Shown here one piece after another: positions 33,016-41,419 of a stretch of DNA of 64,000 bases. The translations under genes and the position numbers were made by a program. Under the pieces are notes generated by a model that worked only from the letters and a program-made list of their open reading frames with translations, ran no database searches and was not told the origin of the DNA. How positions within the stretch are numbered: position 1 is the stretch's first letter; each line of letters starts with the position of its first letter. This DNA is from Leifsonia williamsii (GTDB taxonomy: Bacteria; Actinomycetota; Actinomycetes; Actinomycetales; Microbacteriaceae), in assembly GCF_030433685.1 (NCBI RefSeq), contig NZ_JAROCF010000001.1, forward strand, positions 744,001 through 808,000. The letters run 5' to 3'.

Positions 33016-34022
33016 GCGCGCGCATCCCCGAGCCGCAGCAGTGGCCCTCCGCCGCCACCGGTCGTGTCGTCGTGGTGGGCCCGAACCCGGCGATGGACCG
33101 GCTGGAGGTCGTGGACGAGCTGGTCCCCGGTCAGGTGCACCGCGCCTCCAGCGTCACCGTCCGCGCGGGCGGCAAGTCGTTCATCGTCTCGCGCACCATC
33201 CGCCGCCGCGGTGTCGGCGTGAGCATGTACGGCTTCCTGGGCGGCCCGGTGGGTACGCTCGTCGCCGACGCCTGCGTCGAGCTGGGCATCGACGACCGGC
33301 ACACCCCGATCGCCGACTCCACCCGCATCACGCCCGTGATCGTCGAGCGCGCGACCGGGCGGTCGACGGTCATCAACGAGGCCGGACCGCAGATCACGCC
33401 GGGCGAGGAGTCGGCGTTCCGCGCGGCCATGCTGGAGGCGGTGGCGCCGGGCGACCTGCTGGTGTGCACCGGCAGCCTCCCGCCCTCCCTCGCCCCCGCG
33501 CTGTACGCGGAGCTGGCGGCGCACGCGGCCAGCACCGGCGCGTACTGCGTGGTGGACGCCAGCGGTGAGCCGCTGCGCGCCGCGCTCGAGGTCGCGCCCT
33601 GGGCGGTCAAGTGCAATCGCAGCGAGTTCGCGGCCGCGAACGGTCTGGGCACCGCGCCCGCCGACGACGTGATCGCCGAGCGGATGCTCACGCAGCTCGA
33701 CCGCGGCAGCAGCGTCGTCATCGTGACGATGGGAGGCGCCGCCTTCCTCGTCGCCGTCGCCGGCGCCTGCTGGCGCGTGACGGTCCCGCCGACCGACGTG
33801 GTGAACGCCACCGGCTCGGGCGACACCTTCCTGGGTTGCTTCGCCGCGGCGATCGCCGACGGCGAGGGGCTGGAGACCGCCCTGCGCTACGGCACCGCCG
33901 GCGGTGTGCTCAACGCGGCCCAGCTCGAGCCGGGTCTGCAGCCCGGCGCCGACCTGGACGGCATCGCCGCGCAGGTCCGCGTCCTGCCCGAGCCGGCGCC
34001 CTCGGCGGTGGTCGCGGGATGA
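33012..34022 (+). CDS. PfkB-family sugar kinase (1-phosphofructokinase/LacC-like)
   Basis: 336 residues. N-terminal [19 protein letters not shown] and PGQVHRAS resemble FruK/LacC kinases that phosphorylate a sugar phosphate to a bisphosphate. The ATP/anion site [13 protein letters not shown] carries catalytic Asp271. The usual GGKGxNVAR near the N-terminus reads GGKSFIVSR, a departure that may alter substrate choice. TTG 33012 is chosen as start: it overlaps the ATPase stop (TTGA) and has GGAGG seven bases upstream. The product would suit the class II aldolase encoded at 35248. Confidence 0.85.
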
Positions 34023-35251
34023 GCGGGGGAGTCTTCCTCGGTCTCGACGTCGGCACCACCCGCACCAAGGCCGTCCTCGTCGACGGCGACGGGCGCGCGC
34101 TGGCGACCGCGTCGGCGCCGACTCCGGTCATGCGCGACGCCTCGGGCGACGGCCGCGACCGGCGCGATCCCGCCGCGGTGCTCGACGTGCTCGTCGCGCT
34201 GATCCGCGAACTGGGCCGGGAGCATGCCATCGACACCGTCCGCGGCGTCTCGCTCGCCTCGGTCGGCGAGGAGCTGGTCTACCTCGACGCGAACGGCCAG
34301 GCCACGGGGCCCGTCCCGTGCTGGTACGTCGAGCAGGCCGCCTCCGCCGATCCGCTCGCGCCGCCGCATCGACTGGCCGGCTGGTACGCACTGCGGGCGC
34401 TCGCAGCGGCCGGCGACGCCGTGCTCGACCGGGCGGTGTCGTTCACCGACCTCGGCAGCCATCTCCTGCAGCGCCTCACCGACACGGCAGCGCCCGCGAT
34501 GGACCTCTCGCACGCCTCGCGCACCGGGATGCTCTCACGCGACGCCGTCGAGTGGAGCGCCGCCGCACTGGCGGCCACGGGCGCGGGCCGGCTCGTCCCT
34601 CCCGCGCTCGTCCACAGCGGCGAGGAGCTGGGGAGGCTGTCTCCGGCCGCTGCGTCGCTCACCGGCATCCCCGCGGGCATCCCCGTGGTGGCAGGCGGTC
34701 ACGACCACCTGTGCGCCGCCTTCGCCGCGGGCACCCGCGAGACCGGCGACGTCTTCGTGTCGGTCGGCACCTCCGAGTCGCAGCTGCTGATCACCGCCGA
34801 GCCGTGGGAGACCCTCGCCGTGCGCGAGGACGAGGGCGTCGAAGTCGGCTTCTTCGTCGACGGCGTGCACCGCTACGTGCACGCGGCCCAGCCCTCAGGG
34901 CGCCGGGTCGCCGAACTGCTGGAGGCCGCAGGCGCGACCTCCGCCGACCTCCCTGCTCTCTACGGGCGGATGGAGGCCGGGGCCGCGGACGACGCGCTCG
35001 CCGCCGACCTCCTCACCGAGCTGACACGCCAGGCCGAGTCGGCCGCGGCTCTCACCGAGCGCCTGGCCGCCGTGGCGCGCACCGCACCGGAGCGCCTCCG
35101 TGCCGGCGGAGCCCCCGTCGCCTTCGCGCTCTGGCGCCGGCTGCGCGAGGAGCGCGCCCGGGTCCCGCTGCAGTTCGTGCAGACCCCCGAGCTGGCCGGT
35201 GTCGGCGCGGCGCTGCTCGCCGCCGGACGCGGAGCGGAGGTGGCCGCATGA
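34019..35251 (+). CDS. FGGY-family carbohydrate kinase
   Basis: 410 residues, shorter than the usual 480-520. N-terminal phosphate-1 loop GLDVGTTRTKAVLVD, then SLASVGEELVYLD and PCWYVEQAAS. The C-terminal domain has VAGGHDHLCAAFAAGTRETG, whose Asp fits the catalytic base position, followed by VFVSVGTSESQ. It phosphorylates a sugar or polyol with ATP. It overlaps PfkB (ATGA) and the aldolase (ATGA). Having both an FGGY and a PfkB kinase suggests two successive phosphorylations before aldol cleavage. Confidence 0.85.
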   Translation: MSGGVFLGLDVGTTRTKAVLVDGDGRALATASAPTPVMRDASGDGRDRRDPAAVLDVLVALIRELGREHAIDTVRGVSLASVGEELVYLDANGQATGPVPCWYVEQAASADPLAPPHRLAGWYALRALAAAGDAVLDRAVSFTDLGSHLLQRLTDTAAPAMDLSHASRTGMLSRDAVEWSAAALAATGAGRLVPPALVHSGEELGRLSPAAASLTGIPAGIPVVAGGHDHLCAAFAAGTRETGDVFVSVGTSESQLLITAEPWETLAVREDEGVEVGFFVDGVHRYVHAAQPSGRRVAELLEAAGATSADLPALYGRMEAGAADDALAADLLTELTRQAESAAALTERLAAVARTAPERLRAGGAPVAFALWRRLREERARVPLQFVQTPELAGVGAALLAAGRGAEVAA

Positions 35252-36093
35252 CGCTCGCCGCTACCGCCGACCTCGTCGGCGCTGCACGCGCGAACGGCAC
35301 CGGGGTCGCCGCGCTCAACGTCATCCAGCTGGAGCATGCCCAGGGCATCGTCGCGGCGGCCGAACAGGTGGGCCGCCCGGTGATCCTGCAGGTCAGCGAG
35401 AACGCGCTGCGCTATCACGGCGGCGACGTGGCGACCATCGCCGCGGCCCTGCGCTCGCTCGCCTCCCGCTCGGCCGCTCCGGTCGCCCTGCACCTCGACC
35501 ACGCCACCGGGTTCGCGCTGTGTCGGGAGGCGGTGGAGGAGGGCTTCGGGTCCTTCATGATCGACGCCTCCGCCGAGCCGTACGACCGCAACCTCGCGCT
35601 GACGGCCGAGGCCGCCGCGTGGGGCCACGAGCACGGCGCCTGGGTGGAGGCGGAGCTCGGCGAGGTGGGCGGCAAGGGCGCGCACGTCAGCGGCGCCCGC
35701 ACCGACCCCGCCGAGGCGGCCGCCTTCGTGCGCGACACCGGTGTCGACGGGCTCGCCGTCGCCATCGGCTCGTCGCACGCCATGGTCGACCGCACCGCGA
35801 CGCTCGACCTGCCCCTGCTGGCGGGGATCCGGGAGGCGGTGCCCGTGCCGCTCGTGCTGCACGGCTCCTCCGGGGTCCCCGACGACACCATCGCCGCGGC
35901 CGTCGCCGCCGGCATCACCAAGGTGAACGTCTCCACCCAGCTCAACGCGGCGATGACCGGCGCGATCCGGGAGGCGCTCGCCGCCGCTCCCGAACTGGTC
36001 GACCCCCGCAAATACCTCGCTCCCGGCCGCGACGCCGTCCGTGAACGGGCCGCGCACTTCCTGACCCTCATCTCGAAAGGACCCCTGACATGA
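35248..36093 (+). CDS. class II fructose/tagatose-bisphosphate aldolase
   Basis: 281 residues, the normal length for GatY/KbaY/FbaA-like enzymes. Splits a ketose bisphosphate to dihydroxyacetone phosphate and an aldehyde phosphate using Zn. Family marks: ALNVIQLEHAQGIVAAAE, ALHLDHATG (catalytic Asp and Zn His), EAELGEVGGKGAHV (Glu), VAIGSSHAMV (Zn His), VLHGSSGVPDD (Zn His), and phosphate-binding ITKVNVSTQL. It overlaps both neighbours by four bases. Stereospecificity cannot be read from sequence. Confidence 0.91.
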   Translation: MTLAATADLVGAARANGTGVAALNVIQLEHAQGIVAAAEQVGRPVILQVSENALRYHGGDVATIAAALRSLASRSAAPVALHLDHATGFALCREAVEEGFGSFMIDASAEPYDRNLALTAEAAAWGHEHGAWVEAELGEVGGKGAHVSGARTDPAEAAAFVRDTGVDGLAVAIGSSHAMVDRTATLDLPLLAGIREAVPVPLVLHGSSGVPDDTIAAAVAAGITKVNVSTQLNAAMTGAIREALAAAPELVDPRKYLAPGRDAVRERAAHFLTLISKGPLT

Positions 36094-37109
36094 CCGCTGC
36101 GACGACGCGGCTGACCACCCGCCCGCTCGGCACCACCGGCCGGGACATCACGACCGTCGGCCTCGGCGCCTTCGCCATCGGCGGTCCGGCCTGGTCGTAC
36201 GGCTGGGGCGCGCAGGACGACGACGACTCGGTGCGCACGATCCTCGCCGCCGTGGAGGCCGGGGTGAACTGGATCGACACCGCCGCCGTCTACGGCCGCG
36301 GTCACTCGGAGCTGATCGTCGGCCGCGCGGTCGCCCAGCTGCCGGAGGCCGACCGCCCGCTCGTCTTCACCAAGGGGGGCCTGATCTGGACCGAGGGGCA
36401 GGAGCTGGAGGCCGGCGAGCGCAAGGTCGGCGACCCGGCGAGCCTGCGCCGTGAGGTCGAGGACTCGCTGCGGCGGCTCGGCGTGGAGGCGATCGACCTG
36501 TACCAGATGCACTGGCCGGCCGAGGACGGCACCCCGCTCGAGGAGTACTGGTCGGCCCTGGTCGACCTCCGCACCGCGGGCAAGGTCCGTGCCATCGGCC
36601 TGTCGAACCACGACGTCGACGAGCTGGAGCGCGCGGAGGCGATCGGGCACGTGGACAGCCTGCAGCCTCCCTTCTCCGCCATCTACCGCGACGCGGCGGG
36701 CGACGTGATCCCGTGGTGCGACGCGCACGGCACCGGCGTCATCGTCTACAGCCCGATGCAGTCGGGGCTGCTCACCGGGACGATGACGGCCGAGCGTGTG
36801 GCGGCCCTGCCCGAGAACGACTGGCGGGCGCGGCACCCCGACTTCCACGAGCACCTCGACCGCAACCTCGCGGTCGCCGACGCGCTCACCGCGGTCGCTG
36901 CACGTCACGGCGTCCCGGTCCCGCACGCCGCCATCGCCTGGACGCTCGGCTTCCCGGGCGTGACCGCCGCCATCGTGGGCGCCCGCCGCCCCGATCAGGT
37001 GGCCGGCTGGGCCGAGGCGGGAGCCGTCGCGCTGACCGCCGAGGACTACGCCGAGGTCGCCGCGGCCATCGAGCGGACGGGAGCGGGGTCGGGTCCGGCC
37101 CGTCCGTAA
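36090..37109 (+). CDS. aldo/keto reductase
   Basis: 339 residues, NADPH-dependent AKR barrel. Catalytic tetrad visible: Asp and Tyr in NWIDTAAVYGRGHSE, Lys in LVFTKGG, His in DLYQMHWP. RAIGLSNHDVDELERAE and VGARRPDQV are the usual family blocks. Last gene of the operon, coupled by ATGA to the aldolase and followed by a terminator. In this context it could reduce a dicarbonyl sugar released by the oxidase to a ketose; that is inference. Confidence 0.91.
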   Translation: MTAATTRLTTRPLGTTGRDITTVGLGAFAIGGPAWSYGWGAQDDDDSVRTILAAVEAGVNWIDTAAVYGRGHSELIVGRAVAQLPEADRPLVFTKGGLIWTEGQELEAGERKVGDPASLRREVEDSLRRLGVEAIDLYQMHWPAEDGTPLEEYWSALVDLRTAGKVRAIGLSNHDVDELERAEAIGHVDSLQPPFSAIYRDAAGDVIPWCDAHGTGVIVYSPMQSGLLTGTMTAERVAALPENDWRARHPDFHEHLDRNLAVADALTAVAARHGVPVPHAAIAWTLGFPGVTAAIVGARRPDQVAGWAEAGAVALTAEDYAEVAAAIERTGAGSGPARP

Positions 37110-37130
37110 CGGCCGCCCGCGGCGAGGCAG

Positions 37131-37161
37131 CGGCGCCGGTCCCGTGGGGGGACCGGCGCCG
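37131..37161 (+). terminator. rho-independent terminator of the amine-oxidase operon
   Basis: CGGCGCCGGTCCC (37131-37143) pairs perfectly with GGGACCGGCGCCG (37149-37161), five-base loop, followed by TTT. It lies 21 bases after the aldo/keto reductase stop and before the CGNR gene. Confidence 0.85.
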
Positions 37162-37180
37162 TTTCGCGCGACCCCTCCTC

Positions 37181-37195
37181 GTAACCGTCTACAGT
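37181..37195 (+). promoter_or_regulatory. leaderless -10 box with GTAACCGTCTA motif before the CGNR gene
   Basis: TACAGT (37190-37195) lies six bases before ATG 37202, where there is no ribosome site. GTAACCGTCTA (37181-37191) overlaps it and matches GTAACTGTCTA at 37808-37818, suggesting an autoregulatory operator. Confidence 0.5.
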
Positions 37196-37201
37196 GCCGG
37201 T

Positions 37202-37819
37202 ATGGCGTTACCCGGCATGAGGAGCCGCCCGAGCGGCTCGCACCGCGATCAGGTGGTGCAGGCCGCCGTCGAGCTGGCCAACGAGCTGGGGCCCGGGTAC
37301 TCGGGAGGGTACACGTACGAGCCGACGCCTGACGCCGCCGAGCGCGCGGCCGTCGGCAACCGCGTCTTCGAGCGGTTCCACGAGAGCTCCGTGCCGTTCG
37401 AGCCGGCGGAGAGCGCGCACATCGGGCGGCTCGCCGCGGCGCTGCACGACATCTTCATCCTGTTCGCGGAGGGGGAGGTCGCCGAGAGCGTCCCCCTGAT
37501 CAACGCGCTGCTGCGCGAGTTCCCGGCGGCTCCGCACATCTCGGCCGAGCCGCCGTGGTCGCTGCACTATCACGACGACTCGCTGGCCGCGGCGCCCGGC
37601 TGGCAGATCGGCTGTGCGGCCGCGCTGGGCTCGTTCGTGTCCTCCGGCGCCTGGCGGTACATCGGCCGATGCGAGGCCGAGCGCTGCGATCGGGTCTTCC
37701 TCGACGACACGCGCAACCGCTCCAAGCGGTTCTGCTCGACGCGGTGCCAGAACCGCGAGAAGGTGCGCTCGTTCCGCCTCCGGCACGCCGCCGCACGGGC
37801 GAACGATGTAACTGTCTAA
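37202..37819 (+). CDS. CGNR-type zinc-finger (ABATE-domain) putative regulator
   Basis: 205 residues. N-terminal helical ABATE/DUF1470-like region and a C-terminal zinc finger, CEAERCDRVF then FCSTRCQNREKVRSFRLR, whose four Cys fit the CGNR finger (CxNRCGNRxK) with small substitutions. Such proteins are thought to bind DNA, often beside transport or catabolic genes. ATG 37202 has no Shine-Dalgarno but a well-placed TACAGT. It sits 116 bases upstream of a NitT/TauT importer operon on the same strand and probably controls it. The stop codon lies inside an inverted repeat. Confidence 0.8.
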   Translation: MALPGMRSRPSGSHRDQVVQAAVELANELGPGYSGGYTYEPTPDAAERAAVGNRVFERFHESSVPFEPAESAHIGRLAAALHDIFILFAEGEVAESVPLINALLREFPAAPHISAEPPWSLHYHDDSLAAAPGWQIGCAAALGSFVSSGAWRYIGRCEAERCDRVFLDDTRNRSKRFCSTRCQNREKVRSFRLRHAAARANDVTV

Positions 37820-37841
37820 CCGCCTGGGACAAGTTACATCG
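37804..37841. promoter_or_regulatory. 10-bp inverted repeat before the NitT/TauT operon, putative CGNR operator
   Basis: CGATGTAACT (37804-37813) and AGTTACATCG (37832-37841) are perfect inverted arms with an 18-base spacer; the CGNR stop codon (37817-37819) is in the spacer. Each arm continues into a GTAACT(T)GTC element like the one overlapping the CGNR promoter. Operator or weak terminator; I favour operator because a T-run is absent. Confidence 0.5.
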
Positions 37842-37935
37842 CCGGAACGTCGGCGCAACTGAGGTGAAACCTCCCCTCGCGAGGATGAGATCCACAACGC
37901 GACCACGCGGCCGGACTCGATACCCGAGGGGCACC

Positions 37936-38751
37936 ATGACACTCGCACCAGCACAGCCACGCACCGGGCTCTCCGAGCTCGTGGTGGACGACGTGACCCG
38001 CGTCTTCCCGAGCACGACGGGAGGCGCGGAGACGGTGGCGCTCAGCCACGCCTCCTTCACCGCCAAGCCCGGCGAGTTCCTGTCGATCATCGGCCCCAGC
38101 GGCTGCGGCAAGAGCACCCTCTTCAACATCATCGCCGGCCTCGACACCCCGTCCAGCGGCCAGGTGGAGATCAACGGCTCCTCGATCGTGGGCCAGCAGG
38201 GCCACGTCGGCTACCTGCTGCAGAAGGACCTCCTGCTGCCGTGGCGGAGCGTCCTCAGCAACGTCATCATCGGGCTCGAGATCTCGGGCGTCGGCAAGGC
38301 CAAGGCGAAGCAGATCGCCCTGCCGCTGCTGGAGGCGTACGGCCTGCGCGACTTCGCCGACCACAAGCCGGACCAGCTCTCCGGCGGCATGCGGCAGCGC
38401 GCCGCCCTGCTGCGGACGGTGCTCTTCAACCGCGACGTCATCCTCCTCGACGAGCCGTTCGGCAAGCTCGACGCCCAGACCCGCTCGACCATGCAGGAGT
38501 GGCTGCTCGACCTCTGGGACGACTTCCAGAAGACCGTGGTGTTCGTCACCCACGACATCGACGAGGCGATCTACCTCTCCGACCGGGTCATCGTCATGTC
38601 GCCGCGCCCCGGCCGGATCATCGCCGACCTGCCGATCGAGCTCGACCGCCCGCGCAAGCCGAGCGTCGTCACCTCGGCCGCCTTCACGGCGACGAAGGCC
38701 GAGATCCTGTCCCTGCTCCACCCCACCCCCCGTACGGAGGCCGCCTCGTGA
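37936..38751 (+). CDS. ABC transporter ATP-binding protein, NitT/TauT family
   Basis: 271 residues. Walker A GPSGCGKST, Q-loop YLLQKDLLLPWRSVLSNV, signature QLSGGMRQRAALLRT, Walker B VILLDEPFGKLD and VVFVTHDIDEAIYLSDR. The LLPWRSVLxNV and DEPFGxLD style is typical of nitrate/taurine/aliphatic-sulfonate/thiamine-precursor importers. Start ATG 37936 with CGAGGGG upstream; the longer in-frame reading runs through the CGNR gene and is rejected. The stop overlaps the permease GTG (GTGA). Confidence 0.92.
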   Translation: MTLAPAQPRTGLSELVVDDVTRVFPSTTGGAETVALSHASFTAKPGEFLSIIGPSGCGKSTLFNIIAGLDTPSSGQVEINGSSIVGQQGHVGYLLQKDLLLPWRSVLSNVIIGLEISGVGKAKAKQIALPLLEAYGLRDFADHKPDQLSGGMRQRAALLRTVLFNRDVILLDEPFGKLDAQTRSTMQEWLLDLWDDFQKTVVFVTHDIDEAIYLSDRVIVMSPRPGRIIADLPIELDRPRKPSVVTSAAFTATKAEILSLLHPTPRTEAAS

Positions 38752-39638
38752 GCACGACCACCACCTCCCGCCCGCTCCGGCCGACCCCGACGGCGCCGCT
38801 CGTCGCGACGTCGATGGCCGAGCTGGCCGCCCTGCCGCGCCGCGGTGTCCGCGCCCGCCGCCGTGCTCTGTTCCCGAGCGAGCCGGCGCAGTGGAAGACG
38901 GGGCCCGCCGCCCTCGCGATCGTCGTCGCCGTCTTCGCCGCGTGGCAGCTCCTCGCCGACGCGGGTGCGATCAACACCTTCTTCTGGTCGAAGCCCAGCA
39001 TGATCTGGCAGTCGGCGGTGACGAACTTCACCAAGGGCTCGATGTGGTCCGACACGGCGTACACGTTCACCGCCACCATCGCCGGCTTCGCGATCGGCGT
39101 CGTCGGCGGCAGCCTGATCGGTCTCTCGTTCTGGTGGTCGCGGTTCTACCAGCGCACCGCCGAGCCGCTCATCGTCGCGGTGGAGGCCATGCCCAAGCTG
39201 GCGCTCGCCCCGATGATCGTGCTCGCCCTCGGCCTGGGCATCGGCTCCAAGATCGCGATGGCGACGGCGCTGGTGATCATCATCCAGATCCTCAACACGG
39301 AGGCGGCGGTCCGCGGCATCGACCGCGACCTCCAGACGCTGCTCTACTCGCTGGGCGCCAGCCGCTGGCAGGTCTTCCGCAAGGTCGTCGTGCCGGCGAC
39401 CATCCCCTCGATCGTGGCCAGCCTCCGCGTGAGCATCGGCCTCGCCCTCACCGGCGCGATCGTCGGCGAGTACATCGGCTCCCAGCAGGGCCTCGGCAAG
39501 ATGATCCAGTTCGCCGCCGCGAGCTTCGACATCTCGCTGATCTGGGTCGGCGTCTTCACCCTCGCCCTGCTGTCCTTCCTGCTCTACCTCGTGGTCCTCG
39601 TCATCCAGCGAGTGCTGCTCCGGCTCGTCCACGGCTGA
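38748..39638 (+). CDS. ABC transporter permease, NitT/TauT family
   Basis: 296 residues with about six helices after a 50-residue polar N-terminus. Family marks: PLIVAVEAMPKLALAPMIVL, GIGSKIAMATALVIIIQI and the EAA-like loop YSLGASRWQVFRKVVVPATI, then AIVGEYIGSQQGLG. GTG start coupled to the ATPase stop. It works with the binding protein at 39689. Confidence 0.91.
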   Translation: MSTTTTSRPLRPTPTAPLVATSMAELAALPRRGVRARRRALFPSEPAQWKTGPAALAIVVAVFAAWQLLADAGAINTFFWSKPSMIWQSAVTNFTKGSMWSDTAYTFTATIAGFAIGVVGGSLIGLSFWWSRFYQRTAEPLIVAVEAMPKLALAPMIVLALGLGIGSKIAMATALVIIIQILNTEAAVRGIDRDLQTLLYSLGASRWQVFRKVVVPATIPSIVASLRVSIGLALTGAIVGEYIGSQQGLGKMIQFAAASFDISLIWVGVFTLALLSFLLYLVVLVIQRVLLRLVHG

Positions 39639-39688
39639 CCCCGCACCGGTCGCCGCACGCACCCATCGCATTCCCGAAGGAGAACACT

Positions 39689-40720
39689 GTGCAGAACCAC
39701 TCCCTGAAGAAGCGCCTCGCCGCCCTCGCCGCGCTCACCGCCGCCGCGCTCACGCTCGCCGGCTGCTCCGGCGGTGCGGCCGCCGAGTCCGCCGGGTCCT
39801 CCGGCTCGAAGGAGACGAAGCAGATCGTCATCGCCGAGCCCGTCCACGGCATCGGCTACCTGCCCCTCTACGCCGCGATCGACAACGGCTACTTCGCCGA
39901 CGAGGGCCTGGAGGTCAAGGTCACCACGCTCACGGGCGGCGCCCACGTGAACGCCGTGCTGAGCAACAACGCCTGGGGCTTCATCGGCGGCGCGGAGTCG
40001 GCGGCCATCGCCAACGCGAAGGGCGCCTCCCTGGTCGCCATCGCCGGCGTCGTGTCGAAGGCGAACGTGTACTGGGTCGCCAAGAAGGGCATCACGATCG
40101 ACCCCGACGACATCGCCGGCTCGATCAAGGGCCTGCGCTTCGCCGTCAACCGGCACGGCGGCTCCGTCGAGATCGACTCGCTCTACCAGCTGGAGCAGCT
40201 CGGCCTCGACCCGCAGAAGGACATGAAGCTCATCAACAACGACGTGAGCGGCTCCGAACTCTCGCTCGTGCAGTCCGGTCAGGCCGACATCGCGGCGACC
40301 GCGGAGCCCGTGCTCGGCAAGGGCATCACCGAGGGCGTCTGGGGCGAGCCGTTCGTGAGCCTGCCCGACGAGCTCGGCGAGTTCGCCTACTCCGACATCG
40401 TCACCGCGAAGGCGACCCTCGAGAAGGACCCGGCGACGGCGAAGGCGTTCAACGCCGCACTCGCCAAGGGCATGGACTTCGTCATGAACGACAAGGAGGG
40501 CGCCAAGAAGGTCGCCGTCAAGGAGTTCCCGAGCATGACCGAGGACGTCATCCAGGCCACCCTCGACCGCACATACGCCGACGAGTTCTGGACCGGCGTC
40601 GACATCCCCGACAAGGCGCTGGAGCTCGACCTCGAGGTCGCCCGCAAGGCCGGCCTGCTGCAGGACAGCGCGAACCCGGCCACGCCGAAGAACCTGCTCG
40701 ACCTGTCCTACCTCCCCTGA
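39689..40720 (+). CDS. ABC transporter substrate-binding lipoprotein, NMT1/NitT/TauT type
   Basis: 343 residues. Lipoprotein signal with Cys26 (LTLAGCSGG). Mature part IVIAEPVHGIGYLPLYAAID and NGYFADEGLEVKVTTL is the classic NMT1 domain; LSNNAWGFIGGAESAAIANA forms the ligand pocket edge. Relatives bind taurine, nitrate, pyrimidines or small amides. The ligand here is presumably the substrate of the two hydrolases downstream. GTG start with AAGGAG eight bases upstream. Confidence 0.9.
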   Translation: MQNHSLKKRLAALAALTAAALTLAGCSGGAAAESAGSSGSKETKQIVIAEPVHGIGYLPLYAAIDNGYFADEGLEVKVTTLTGGAHVNAVLSNNAWGFIGGAESAAIANAKGASLVAIAGVVSKANVYWVAKKGITIDPDDIAGSIKGLRFAVNRHGGSVEIDSLYQLEQLGLDPQKDMKLINNDVSGSELSLVQSGQADIAATAEPVLGKGITEGVWGEPFVSLPDELGEFAYSDIVTAKATLEKDPATAKAFNAALAKGMDFVMNDKEGAKKVAVKEFPSMTEDVIQATLDRTYADEFWTGVDIPDKALELDLEVARKAGLLQDSANPATPKNLLDLSYLP

Positions 40721-40756
40721 CCCGGCGCCACCGGAACGCGACGAAAGAAGACTGTC

Positions 40757-41401
40757 ATGACCTTCCCGTACCGCTACGACCCCGCCCACACGGCCCTCAT
40801 CGTCGTCGACGTGCAGAACGACTTCTGCCATCCCGAGGGCGCTCTCGGCTCCATCGGAAACGACACGTCCGCCGCCGTCGAGATGGTGCCGCGCCTCCAG
40901 CGCCTGATCGACGACGCCCGTGCCGCGGGAGTCCGGGTGGTGTTCATCCAGACCATCCACGACGAGACGAACGACAGCGTCGCCTGGCTCAGCCGCCACA
41001 GCGACGCCCCCGACCCCGCGAAGGCCGGGATCACCTGCCGCACCGGCTCGTGGGGCGCGGAGTTCTACGGGGTGGAGCCGCTGCCCGGCGAGAGCATCGT
41101 GCTCAAGTACCGCTACTCCGCCTTCGTCGGCACGAACCTCGACCTGCTGCTCGGCACCCTCGGCGTGAAGTCGCTCCTCTTCACCGGTGTCGCGACCGAG
41201 ATCTGCGTCGAGTCCAGCCTGCGCGACGGCCTCTTCGCCGAGTATTTCGTGACGCTCGTCGAGGACTGCGCCGCCTCCTACAGCCAGGAGGCGCACGACG
41301 CCTCGGTGAGCGTGGTCGGCAAGCAGTTCGGCACCGTCACCACCAGCACCGAGCTGGCCTCGGTGTGGCAGGGCGCCGACATGCTCGCGGTCACCGCCTG
41401 A
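40757..41401 (+). CDS. isochorismatase-family cysteine hydrolase (RutB/biuret hydrolase-like)
   Basis: 214 residues. Cysteine hydrolase with triad Asp18 (VVDVQNDFC), Lys117 (IVLKYRYSAF) and Cys150 (TGVATEICVESSLRDG). The segment YSAFVGTNLDLLLGTLGVKS and the strand after Cys150 (FAEYFVTLVEDCAASY) resemble ureidoacrylate amidohydrolase RutB and biuret/N-carbamoyl amidases, which release ammonia and carbamate from ureido compounds. It follows the binding protein by 36 bases and precedes the asparaginase-like gene by 18. The substrate is inferred to be an amide or ureide. Confidence 0.87.
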   Translation: MTFPYRYDPAHTALIVVDVQNDFCHPEGALGSIGNDTSAAVEMVPRLQRLIDDARAAGVRVVFIQTIHDETNDSVAWLSRHSDAPDPAKAGITCRTGSWGAEFYGVEPLPGESIVLKYRYSAFVGTNLDLLLGTLGVKSLLFTGVATEICVESSLRDGLFAEYFVTLVEDCAASYSQEAHDASVSVVGKQFGTVTTSTELASVWQGADMLAVTA

Positions 41402-41419
41402 GCAGGGACGCGACCACGC

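Noticed and set aside
37820..37935. Riboswitch (TPP or guanidine type) before the NitT/TauT operon
   Set aside because: CTGAGGTGAAACCTC looks tempting, but the conserved cores of these riboswitches are missing; the inverted repeat at 37804-37841 explains the structure better.
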